Positions 1 to 5,286 of a DNA stretch of 5,731 bases are shown here, one piece after another. The notes under the pieces are model-generated. The model worked only from the letters and a program-made list of their open reading frames with translations, ran no database searches and was not told the origin of the DNA. This stretch comes from Oscillospiraceae bacterium (lineage in GTDB: Bacteria > Bacillota > Clostridia > Saccharofermentanales > Saccharofermentanaceae). Location of the stretch: positions 1 to 5,731 of the forward strand of contig CADBNJ010000237.1 in assembly GCA_902795955.1 (NCBI GenBank), written 5' to 3'. A program made the position numbers and the translations under genes. Numbering within the stretch: position 1 is the stretch's first letter; the number at the start of each line of letters is the position of its first letter.

Positions 1-511
1 CAAAGAGCTTCATGCGGCTTTGGGCAGCAGGTTCGCATACTACATGGACAGCAGGATCCACGGGAGAGACAGATTCCTTGATGAACTCGGTCTTTGTCAT
101 ATACTGTCCCCGGGCGCTAATGTGTACAACACGGATTCATATGGATATGCTGCTAAGTACGCTGATACGGTAGGACTGTCTTATGAGCTTGCCGAAGGGG
201 AACTTATAGAGATCCTGAGGAAAAGAGCAGGCCGCACAGGCATCCTTATTCACGAAGCAGGTGATATCCCGTGGATGCAGTCTGATTTCTGTGCTGTGGG
301 CGGCAATGAAGTGAAGTGCAGAAGGTGTTTCGATAAGAGCAAATGGGAGATGAGCGGCCGTAATATGGATGATAAGGTAAGGATCATTCCCCGTTCTTAT
401 GACTGTTCATCGGTAATATACGGCAGGGCCAAGAACTATATGTCTTATGATACTGCTCAGGAGATAACAGAACTTGGCTATGATGTAATAGTCAATAAGA
501 CTTTCCTGTGA
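1..511 (+). CDS. Peptidase U32-family protein, C-terminal part (5' end outside the window)
   Basis: The reading frame is open to the left edge (first full codon at base 2), so this is the end of a longer gene and the TTG at 20 is unlikely to be the true start. About 169 residues are visible. The run LSPGANVYNTDSYGYAAKY followed by GLSYELAEGELIEIL, then DIPWMQSDFCAVGG, matches the U32 pattern of a NvfNS-like strand, an LSxEL helix start and a plM-x-x-x-CpvG strand. Four cysteines follow the family layout: codons at 290, 317, 326 and 404 (spacing C-x8-C-x2-C-x25-C). U32 proteins were named as collagenase-like proteases, but characterised relatives (UbiU/UbiV, RlhA, TrhP) are associated with hydroxylation reactions and, in UbiU/UbiV, bind a 4Fe-4S cluster through such cysteines. 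RNA or metabolite modification is therefore as plausible as proteolysis. The gene ends 11 bases before dut and is probably co-transcribed with it. The family call is fairly sure; the substrate is unknown. Confidence 0.75.
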   Translation, partial: KELHAALGSRFAYYMDSRIHGRDRFLDELGLCHILSPGANVYNTDSYGYAAKYADTVGLSYELAEGELIEILRKRAGRTGILIHEAGDIPWMQSDFCAVGGNEVKCRRCFDKSKWEMSGRNMDDKVRIIPRSYDCSSVIYGRAKNYMSYDTAQEITELGYDVIVNKTFL

Positions 512-512
512 T

Positions 513-518
513 GAGGTG
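513..518 (+). promoter_or_regulatory. Ribosome binding site deciding the dut start
   Basis: GAGGTG lies four bases before the ATG at 523. The same frame also offers GTG at 508 and ATG at 511, the latter overlapping the upstream stop as TGATG, but the bases ahead of them (ACTTTCCTGT) show no Shine-Dalgarno match. This favours the ATG at 523. Confidence 0.6.
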
Positions 519-522
519 TGAT

Positions 523-1026
523 ATGTCAGATAAGATAGGTCTTTATATCGAGAAGTGCAGAGAGGATGCGGTAATCCCGAAGTATGCCAATAACGGCGAC
601 GCCGGAATGGATATTTATGCTGCGGAAGATGTTGTCGTTGAGCCGGGCAAGTCAGTTCTTGTTCCTACAGGTCTCAAGATGGCTATCCCTTATGGTTACG
701 AAGTTCAGATCAGGCCCAGAAGCGGGATATCGTACAAAACACCGCTCCGCGTTCCGAATTCACCCGGAACGATCGACTGCGGGTACAGGGATGAAGTCAA
801 CGTCATTATCTATAATGCTTCCTTGCGTGAAGACGCGTCACCTGAGGCGCCTTTCACGTTGAACGACAAGGGATGCAAGCACGGAACATATATGATCCGC
901 AAAGGCGACCGCGTTGCTCAGATGGTGTTTGCAAAGGTTGAATACTGTGAGCCTGTTATCGTTGATTCTGTTGCCGGTATCGGAGAGAACAGAGGCGGAG
1001 GCTTCGGTTCGACGGGCATCAATTAA
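523..1026 (+). CDS. dut: dUTP diphosphatase (dUTPase)
   Basis: This enzyme hydrolyses dUTP to dUMP and pyrophosphate in the cytosol, keeping uracil out of DNA and supplying dUMP for thymidylate synthesis. All five motifs of the trimeric dUTPase family are present in a 167-residue protein: motif 1 AGMDIYA (27-33), motif 2 RPRSGI (64-69), motif 3 GTIDCGYRDEV (82-92, with the catalytic-type Asp85 and uracil-stacking Tyr88), motif 4 KGDRVAQMVF (127-136) and the glycine-rich motif 5 RGGGFGSTG (157-165). The protein is longer than the usual roughly 145-150 residues because about 29 residues (98-127) separate motifs 3 and 4, where E. coli dUTPase has roughly ten. Motif 3 reads YRDEV where many homologues have YRGE. 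The start is set at the ATG with GAGGTG ahead of it. The gene follows the U32-family gene by 11 bases, so both probably share a transcript. No convincing terminator follows it. Confidence 0.96.
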   Translation: MSDKIGLYIEKCREDAVIPKYANNGDAGMDIYAAEDVVVEPGKSVLVPTGLKMAIPYGYEVQIRPRSGISYKTPLRVPNSPGTIDCGYRDEVNVIIYNASLREDASPEAPFTLNDKGCKHGTYMIRKGDRVAQMVFAKVEYCEPVIVDSVAGIGENRGGGFGSTGIN

Positions 1027-1034
1027 AAAGGCAT

Positions 1035-1060
1035 CACTTGGGTCAGTCCCACTTGTGACC
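1035..1060 (+). repeat. CACTTG direct repeat and GGTCA/TGACC inverted repeat over the promoter -35
   Basis: CACTTG occurs at 1035-1040 and again at 1050-1055, 15 bases apart. GGTCA (1041-1045) and TGACC (1056-1060) form a five-base inverted repeat with a ten-base spacer. Both overlap the -35 box at 1053-1058 of the promoter ahead of the CorA-family gene, the right place for an operator. The repeats are short enough to be chance. There is no T-run, so this is not a terminator. Confidence 0.25.
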
Positions 1061-1081
1061 ACCTGCAAAAGATGATAAAAT
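1053..1081 (+). promoter_or_regulatory. Predicted sigma-A-type promoter for the CorA-to-VanZ operon
   Basis: TTGTGA (1053-1058, 4 of 6 consensus bases) and TAAAAT (1076-1081, 5 of 6) are separated by exactly 17 bases. A TG at 1073-1074 one base before the -10 makes an extended -10 (TGATAAAAT). Transcription would begin near 1088-1090 and leave a leader of about 33 bases, too short for an M-box-type magnesium riboswitch. The position, just before five closely packed genes, fits an operon promoter. Confidence 0.55.
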
Positions 1082-1111
1082 CGATAGGATTCAGAAGGAA
1101 TATCGTTATGC

Positions 1112-1118
1112 GGGAGGT
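1112..1118 (+). promoter_or_regulatory. Ribosome binding site of the CorA-family gene
   Basis: GGGAGGT ends four bases before the ATG at 1123. Another ATG at 1119 lies closer but its frame hits a stop after three codons, so 1123 is the real start. Confidence 0.7.
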
Positions 1119-1122
1119 ATGA

Positions 1123-2100
1123 ATGCTTAATATTTATGTGTCAGAAGAATATAAGCAGATCGGCACCCGCTCCATATACAGGGTCAAGGAATCTGAAGAG
1201 ATAGTGCCCGATTCATGGATAGACCTTTATTCACCGACAGAAGCTGAGATCGAGAGGGTAGAGAAGGAATTAGGCATTCCGCAGGAGTTCCTCAGGTATC
1301 CTTTGGATGAAGAAGAGAGGCCTCGTATCGACTTTGATGATGATTCCGGTCAGGTTCTTGTCATTATCGATACTCCTTATACCAAGAGGGAGAACGATAT
1401 CACAAGATATGAGACTGCGCCGCTTGGCATTATTCTTGCAGACAAGCATATTGTTACAGTCTCACTGAGGAGGACCTCCATCCTCGATCAGTTTATCGAG
1501 AACAGGATCAGAGATCTTTATATTCCGTTCAGGACCAGATTCACGATACAGATCCTTTACGCCGTTGCCAAGGACTATTTGAGATTGCTGAGGTTTATCG
1601 ACAAGACACTTGAGGTTGCCGAGAATGAACTTGCCAAATCGATAAGCAATAACGATCTGTATAAGCTCCTTGCTCTTGCTAAATCACTCATTTATTTCAC
1701 ATCATCCCTCAAATCCAATGAGGGCGTGCTCGAGAAGCTGATGAGAGGCAGGACTGTCAAGCTGTACGATGAAGATGAGGATCTGCTTGAAGATGTAGTT
1801 ATCGAGTACAAACAGGCGCATGAGATGGCTACGATATATGCCAATATCGTCAACGGTACACTTGATGTTTACAGCTCGATAATCGATAACAATTTGAATT
1901 CCATAATGAAGGTGCTGGCAGCCGCCACGATCTGTCTGACAATACCTGATCTTATCGGCAGCTTCTTCGGGCAGAACTGTCCCATGCCGTGGGACACCGG
2001 ATTTGCAGATAATCCCGTACCGTTTATCATTCTCACTTCGGCTGCCGTGATCAGTCTGGTTGCAAGTATTATTATCATGAAGAAGAAGAAGATGCTGTAA
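1123..2100 (+). CDS. CorA-family divalent cation transporter with a GQN motif instead of GMN
   Basis: CorA proteins are homopentameric membrane channels for Mg2+ or other divalent ions, with a large cytoplasmic N-terminal domain and two C-terminal membrane helices. This 325-residue protein has that layout: a soluble alpha/beta domain to about residue 160, a long helical region rich in charged residues (about 160-258), TM1 near 260-281, the signature loop, TM2 near 299-319, and a short KKKK tail (320-323) expected inside the cell. The start of the loop reads GSFFGQNCPMPW: Gln284 replaces the methionine of the near-universal GMN motif at the pore mouth. The helix before it (TICLTIPDLIGSFFG) otherwise resembles the divergent Bacillota CorA group. 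Loop residues Asp291 and Asp296 could help attract cations. The family is clear, but Mg2+ selectivity is not, so no gene symbol is given; ZntB, another branch, carries GIN and moves zinc. It is the first gene after the predicted promoter, with a good ribosome binding site. The next gene starts six bases after its stop. Confidence 0.88.
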   Translation: MLNIYVSEEYKQIGTRSIYRVKESEEIVPDSWIDLYSPTEAEIERVEKELGIPQEFLRYPLDEEERPRIDFDDDSGQVLVIIDTPYTKRENDITRYETAPLGIILADKHIVTVSLRRTSILDQFIENRIRDLYIPFRTRFTIQILYAVAKDYLRLLRFIDKTLEVAENELAKSISNNDLYKLLALAKSLIYFTSSLKSNEGVLEKLMRGRTVKLYDEDEDLLEDVVIEYKQAHEMATIYANIVNGTLDVYSSIIDNNLNSIMKVLAAATICLTIPDLIGSFFGQNCPMPWDTGFADNPVPFIILTSAAVISLVASIIIMKKKKML

Positions 2101-2106
2101 GCAATT

Positions 2107-3132
2107 ATGAGTTTAAACTATCAGGAACCGAAGAAGAAGAAAGGCTCTCACAGCTTTATTACAAGATTTGCACTGATCTTGAGTATCGTTGCGGCCGTTT
2201 TGATAGTTATGATCATTCTTACTGTCAATTCCGCTAACAGGCTGATGAACATAGAGAGGAACTATGTGACGAATGTTCCGTCTAATATCCTTCCTTCGTA
2301 CAGTAACTGCAGCTTTCAGTCAGCCGACGGACAGACGCATCTGTCAGGATGGTTCTTTAAGACAAAGAACCCTGTTACGACCATTATCGTTGTTCACGAT
2401 ACGGGATCCAACAGGCTGCCCTTTGGCGTAACAATGATAGATATGATCGAGGACTGGCTCAATTCAGGGTACAATGTTTTCCTTTTTGACCAGCGCAACA
2501 GCGGCGGTTCCAACGGCGATATATCGGGATACGGATACCTTGAGTGGCAGGACGTATTAGGCGCTATCAAGATAGTAGACCAGATATCCGTAACGACTGA
2601 CGTTATCCTGTACGGAATAGGAAGCGGATGTACTTCTACTATAATCGCGTATAACAACCTCCCGCCGGCTGATGTATCTGAGGCTGAATTCAAGAAATAC
2701 AGCAAGGAGATCCAGGAGCTCGGATTCGACAGGTCTTATATATCCGGCATCATTCTTGATTCACCTGCCAAAAGTACTGATGACTATATTCAGCCGATCG
2801 TTGCATCAAGGGAGTTTATGGGATTTATAACCCAGTACTTTGTTCCATATGCCATCAGGATCTCGTCAGGCGAGAGTGAGGTTAATCTGGCATCGGCGAT
2901 CTCCAGACTTCCGATACCTGTTTGTATAATATACGGAGGTCACGATACATTTATCGGTGCCGACAGGATCAACCAGATAATCAATGAACGCAACAGGCTG
3001 TCATCCAATCTGACGCAGGCGACAATGATATCCGGTGCAGGTTATCTTGAGGAGTATAAGATCAACAGCCACGAGTATAGAGATGCAGTTAATCACTTCC
3101 TGAAGACTTTCTTTGCAAGGGAGGAGAGGTAA
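2107..3132 (+). CDS. Membrane-anchored alpha/beta-hydrolase-fold protein with a degenerate active site
   Basis: The 341-residue protein starts with a KKKK cluster (9-12) and one hydrophobic helix (about 20-40), predicting a signal anchor with the main domain outside the cell. Residues 75-336 follow the alpha/beta-hydrolase order seen in YqkD-type proteins: DGQTHLSGWFF, TIIVVHDTGSNR (91-103), the strand and turn GYNVFLFDQRNSGGSNGD (121-138), the nucleophile elbow LYGIGSGC (168-175), SGIILDSPA (213-221), PVCIIYGGHDTF (271-282) with the acid Asp280, and a C-terminal helix ending in FLKTFF. The elbow should read G-x-Ser-x-G but reads G-I-Gly172-S-G, and the usual GAGH of the last motif is GAGY (Tyr313). 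Both nucleophile and histidine therefore appear lost. The oxyanion HG is HD. It may be a non-catalytic binding or scaffold protein; Ser173, one place later, could in principle serve as a shifted nucleophile. No good Shine-Dalgarno precedes the ATG, and the six-base gap suggests translational coupling to the CorA-family gene. Its stop overlaps the tsaD start by one base. Confidence 0.82.
   Translation: MSLNYQEPKKKKGSHSFITRFALILSIVAAVLIVMIILTVNSANRLMNIERNYVTNVPSNILPSYSNCSFQSADGQTHLSGWFFKTKNPVTTIIVVHDTGSNRLPFGVTMIDMIEDWLNSGYNVFLFDQRNSGGSNGDISGYGYLEWQDVLGAIKIVDQISVTTDVILYGIGSGCTSTIIAYNNLPPADVSEAEFKKYSKEIQELGFDRSYISGIILDSPAKSTDDYIQPIVASREFMGFITQYFVPYAIRISSGESEVNLASAISRLPIPVCIIYGGHDTFIGADRINQIINERNRLSSNLTQATMISGAGYLEEYKINSHEYRDAVNHFLKTFFAREER
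3118..3124 (+). promoter_or_regulatory. Ribosome binding site of tsaD inside the preceding gene
   Basis: AGGGAGG lies seven bases before the ATG at 3132, within the last codons of the hydrolase-like gene. It is the strongest Shine-Dalgarno match in the window and fixes the tsaD start despite the TAATG overlap. Confidence 0.75.
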
Positions 3133-4145
3133 TGGAAGGCAAGACACTTATTCTCGGTATAGAGAGCTCATGTGACGAGACGGCCGCATCCGTTGTTGCT
3201 GACGGCAGGGTTATACTGTCTAATGTCATCGCATCGCAGGCAGATTTCCACATGCAGTACGGCGGAGTAGTCCCGGAGCTTGCCTCGAGGATGCACGTGG
3301 ACAGCGTGTCTGCTACGGTAAGCAAGGCTCTGTCCGACGCAGGCCTTGAACTGTCTGATATTGACGGCATAGCCGTAACTTACGGTCCGGGCCTTGTAGG
3401 GGCATTGCTCGTAGGCGTTAACTGCGCGAAAGGGCTTGCACTCGTATCAGGCAAGCCGCTTATCCCGGTTAATCACTTAAAAGGCCATATCGCAGCTAAT
3501 TATCTGTGTTTTGAAGACCTTATGCCGCCTTTCCTGACACTTCTTGTAAGCGGCGGCAATACAATGATAGTTAAGGTCAATGACTATTGCGATCTTGAGG
3601 TAGCAGGGAGGACGCTGGATGATGCGGCGGGAGAGGCTTTCGATAAGATCGCGCGTGTCATCGGGCTCGGTTATCCCGGCGGTCCAAAGATGGATAAGGC
3701 CGGTCAGGGAGGAGATGTAAATGCATTCAGATTCTCAGTTCCCAAGACTGAGAGCAAGACTGATTTCTCATTCTCTGGCATTAAGACAAATGCTCTGAAC
3801 ATGATCAATGAGACAAAGATGAAGGGCATTGACATCAACATAAAGGACTTTACGGCAAGCTATCAGCATCACATAGCAAAGTATCTGCTGTCCCGTACGA
3901 TGCGTGCAGTGGAGGAGACCGGCATAAAGAAGATCTGTCTGGCAGGCGGCGTATCGGCCAACTCATTTATCAGGAAGATGTTCGATGAAGAGAAGGTCAG
4001 ATCCGGGCTTGAACTTTACTATCCGAGGCTTGATCTGTGTACAGACAACGCCGCAATGATTGCAAGTTGCGGATATTACGAGTATATTAACGGAAGCAGA
4101 GCGGGGATGGATCTTAATGCCAGACCCTCATTAAGATTTAATTAG
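3132..4145 (+). CDS. tsaD: tRNA N6-adenosine threonylcarbamoyltransferase TsaD
   Basis: TsaD transfers the threonylcarbamoyl group from threonylcarbamoyl-AMP to A37 of tRNAs that read ANN codons, making t6A, in a cytoplasmic complex with TsaB and TsaE. The 337-residue length is normal. Family motifs seen in order: GIESSCDETAASVV (9-22), YGGVVPELASR (43-53), the metal-binding HLKGH (His115 and His119), LLVSGGNT (137-144), LDDAAGEAFDKIARVIGLGYPGGP, FSFSGIKT, LAGGVSANSF, and CTDNAAMIA containing the third metal ligand Asp305. All expected ligands are intact, so the enzyme should be active. It overlaps the upstream gene by one base and has a strong ribosome binding site. Its partners tsaB, tsaE and tsaC are not in this window. 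It is usually essential, which implies the operon is expressed in growing cells. Old annotations call it O-sialoglycoprotein endopeptidase (gcp), which is incorrect. Confidence 0.97.
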   Translation: MEGKTLILGIESSCDETAASVVADGRVILSNVIASQADFHMQYGGVVPELASRMHVDSVSATVSKALSDAGLELSDIDGIAVTYGPGLVGALLVGVNCAKGLALVSGKPLIPVNHLKGHIAANYLCFEDLMPPFLTLLVSGGNTMIVKVNDYCDLEVAGRTLDDAAGEAFDKIARVIGLGYPGGPKMDKAGQGGDVNAFRFSVPKTESKTDFSFSGIKTNALNMINETKMKGIDINIKDFTASYQHHIAKYLLSRTMRAVEETGIKKICLAGGVSANSFIRKMFDEEKVRSGLELYYPRLDLCTDNAAMIASCGYYEYINGSRAGMDLNARPSLRFN

Positions 4146-4161
4146 TAAACAGGAATAATAT

Positions 4162-4641
4162 ATGGCAATTGTTAAAGGTATCAAAGTAATCGCTGAGAAC
4201 CGCAAAGCGTATCATGATTACTTTATTGATGATAAATATGAGTGCGGTGTAGTGCTCTCGGGAACGGAAGTCAAGAGCCTGAGAGCAGGTAAAGTCAACC
4301 TTAAGGACTCGTATTGTCAGGTCAAGGACGGAGAATTATGGCTAATAGGAGTTCATATCAGTCCGTATGAGAACGGCAACAGATATAATCTCGATCCGAT
4401 GCGTAACCGTAAGCTCCTGATGCATAAGAAGGAGATAATCAAGCTGTTCTCAAAGACCAAGCTTGACGGGCTTACGCTTGTGCCGACCAAGTGTTATTTC
4501 AAAGACAGCAAAGTCAAATTCGAGATAGGACTGGCTCGCGGCAAGAAGAATTATGACAAGCGTGATGCGATCGGCGAACAGGATGCCAGACGTGATATCG
4601 AGCGTGCTATGAAATACAAAGGAAGATATGATAAAATCTGA
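4162..4641 (+). CDS. smpB: SsrA-binding protein SmpB
   Basis: SmpB binds tmRNA and carries it to ribosomes stalled on mRNAs without a stop codon, where trans-translation tags the unfinished protein for degradation. The 159-residue protein is full length for the family. It has the N-terminal IAENRKAYHDYFI, the core SGTEVKSLRAGKVNLKDSY (about 33-51), VHISPYENGN (64-73), RNRKLLMHKKEI and the C-terminal LARGKKNYDKRD with a basic tail (ARRDIERAMKYKGRYDKI) that enters the empty mRNA channel. AGGA at 4151-4154 sits seven bases before the ATG. The gene follows tsaD by 16 bases and ends two bases before the next gene. No tmRNA gene (ssrA) is visible in the window, so its RNA partner must lie elsewhere. 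Confidence 0.97.
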   Translation: MAIVKGIKVIAENRKAYHDYFIDDKYECGVVLSGTEVKSLRAGKVNLKDSYCQVKDGELWLIGVHISPYENGNRYNLDPMRNRKLLMHKKEIIKLFSKTKLDGLTLVPTKCYFKDSKVKFEIGLARGKKNYDKRDAIGEQDARRDIERAMKYKGRYDKI

Positions 4642-4650
4642 TCATGATCA
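4639..4650 (+). repeat. 12-base perfect palindrome at the smpB/vanZ-like junction
   Basis: TGATCATGATCA is its own reverse complement. It contains the smpB stop (TGA at 4639) and the start ATG (4644) of the next gene. It has no spacer, so it could not fold into a stable RNA hairpin on one strand. It may simply be the chance result of two TGATCA units. Confidence 0.4.
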
Positions 4651-5183
4651 ATAAGAATATCAGACATCTTAATAAGCTTAACGCAGTACTGGCAGTATTT
4701 TTCTGGATACTGACGATCGCATGCGTCGTTATGATCTTTTATTTCTCACATCAGCATGCCGATGAATCGACTGAGACATCTTCGATGATCGCCAGGATGC
4801 TGGTCAAGATATTCGGAGATTCCGTTACTGAGACTATTGTCCGCAAAGGCGCACATGTGTTCGAATTCCTTATTCTGTCGATTCTGACATTCTCGGCAAT
4901 CTATAACACAAACAAGATATCTGTAGAGACATCGTATTCGGAGAGCAGCGTTAAGATAATCAAATCAGATAATGAGATGTGTATTATTTTTACAACATGG
5001 TTCTGCATCTTGAATGCCGTTGTTGACGAGTATCATCAGCTGTTCGTTACCGGAAGGAACGGATCGATCACAGATGTTGCGATCGACATGATCGGCGTTG
5101 TTGTATTAATGCTTCTGATCAGATTGGTATTTACGGCTGTGCTCAAAGTCAGAGGTAAGACAGAAGTCCGTTATAATGAATGA
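4644..5183 (+). CDS. VanZ-family membrane protein
   Basis: The 179-residue protein has four predicted membrane segments: about 13-34, 70-88, 112-127 and 145-167. The VanZ-domain landmarks are clear: FYFSHQHADESTETS (32-46) just after TM1, VRKGAHVFEF (66-75) leading into TM2, and DEYHQLFVTGRNGSITDVAIDMIG (128-151) with the conserved Asp128, Glu129, His131, Gln132, Arg138, Asp144 and Asp148. VanZ itself gives low-level teicoplanin resistance in Tn1546, but most chromosomal family members have no known function, so resistance should not be assumed here; there are no vanA, vanH or vanX genes nearby. A polar, serine-rich loop of about 23 residues (89-111) separates TM2 and TM3. The ATG is two bases past the smpB stop with no clear Shine-Dalgarno, so translation probably depends on ribosomes leaving smpB. 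It is the last gene before a terminator-like sequence. Confidence 0.9.
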   Translation: MINKNIRHLNKLNAVLAVFFWILTIACVVMIFYFSHQHADESTETSSMIARMLVKIFGDSVTETIVRKGAHVFEFLILSILTFSAIYNTNKISVETSYSESSVKIIKSDNEMCIIFTTWFCILNAVVDEYHQLFVTGRNGSITDVAIDMIGVVVLMLLIRLVFTAVLKVRGKTEVRYNE

Positions 5184-5190
5184 TCCCGCA

Positions 5191-5218
5191 ATGGTGAAGA
5201 CCCTGTTCTCCGGTTTTT
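5191..5218 (+). terminator. Weak candidate intrinsic terminator after the VanZ-like gene
   Basis: GGTGAA (5193-5198) can pair with TTCTCC (5206-5211) apart from one T-T mismatch, around a seven-base loop. A run of five Ts follows at 5214-5218. The stem is short and imperfect, so termination is probably incomplete if it occurs. Its place just past the last operon gene is the main support. Confidence 0.3.
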
Positions 5219-5257
5219 CCATAACATCTAATTCGGTATAATTACAATTTTGGTGAA

Positions 5258-5286
5258 TTGAGAAGGGGAAGTTTTTATTATATAAT
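5258..5286 (+). promoter_or_regulatory. Strong sigma-A-type promoter overlapping the acyltransferase start
   Basis: TTGAGA (5258-5263, 5 of 6 consensus bases) and TATAAT (5281-5286, perfect) are 17 bases apart. Transcription would begin near 5292-5294, after the ATG at 5285 and about at the in-frame ATG at 5294. A second perfect TATAAT at 5237-5242 has only a poor -35 (TTTCCA at 5216-5221 with a 15-base spacer) and is the weaker candidate. Confidence 0.5.

Noticed and set aside
20..22. TTG at 20 as the start of the first gene
   Set aside because: The frame is open to the left edge with family-like sequence (KELHAALGSRFAYYMDSR) and no ribosome binding site ahead, and the U32 domain is incomplete without upstream residues.
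584..862. Second plus-strand frame inside dut
   Set aside because: It is an out-of-frame shadow of the conserved dUTPase motifs with an arginine- and serine-rich, non-protein-like composition.
1039..1060. Intrinsic terminator after dut
   Set aside because: The possible stems are four or five base pairs and no T-run follows on either strand.
838..1068. Minus-strand open frame across the end of dut
   Set aside because: It lies opposite a clear dUTPase gene, has no recognisable motif or ribosome binding site, and looks like a chance antisense frame.
1027..1122. Mg2+-sensing M-box riboswitch ahead of the CorA-like gene
   Set aside because: The whole gap is 96 bases and the predicted leader about 33, too short for an M-box, and no terminator/antiterminator pair is visible.
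2394..2705. Minus-strand open frame within the hydrolase-like gene
   Set aside because: It is antisense to a gene with clear fold motifs and shows no domain or ribosome binding site.
3089..3370. Minus-strand open frame opposite the start of tsaD
   Set aside because: It is antisense to the strongly conserved TsaD N-terminus, with low-complexity Ser/Thr content and no ribosome binding site.
4644..5183. Glycopeptide resistance locus because of the VanZ family match
   Set aside because: No vanA, vanH, vanX, vanR or vanS genes or transposon ends are present; VanZ-family proteins are widespread and mostly unrelated to resistance.
4642..5284. tmRNA gene (ssrA) next to smpB
   Set aside because: The VanZ-like coding frame begins two bases after smpB, and the later 101-base gap is too short and shows no tRNA-like ends or tag-coding frame.
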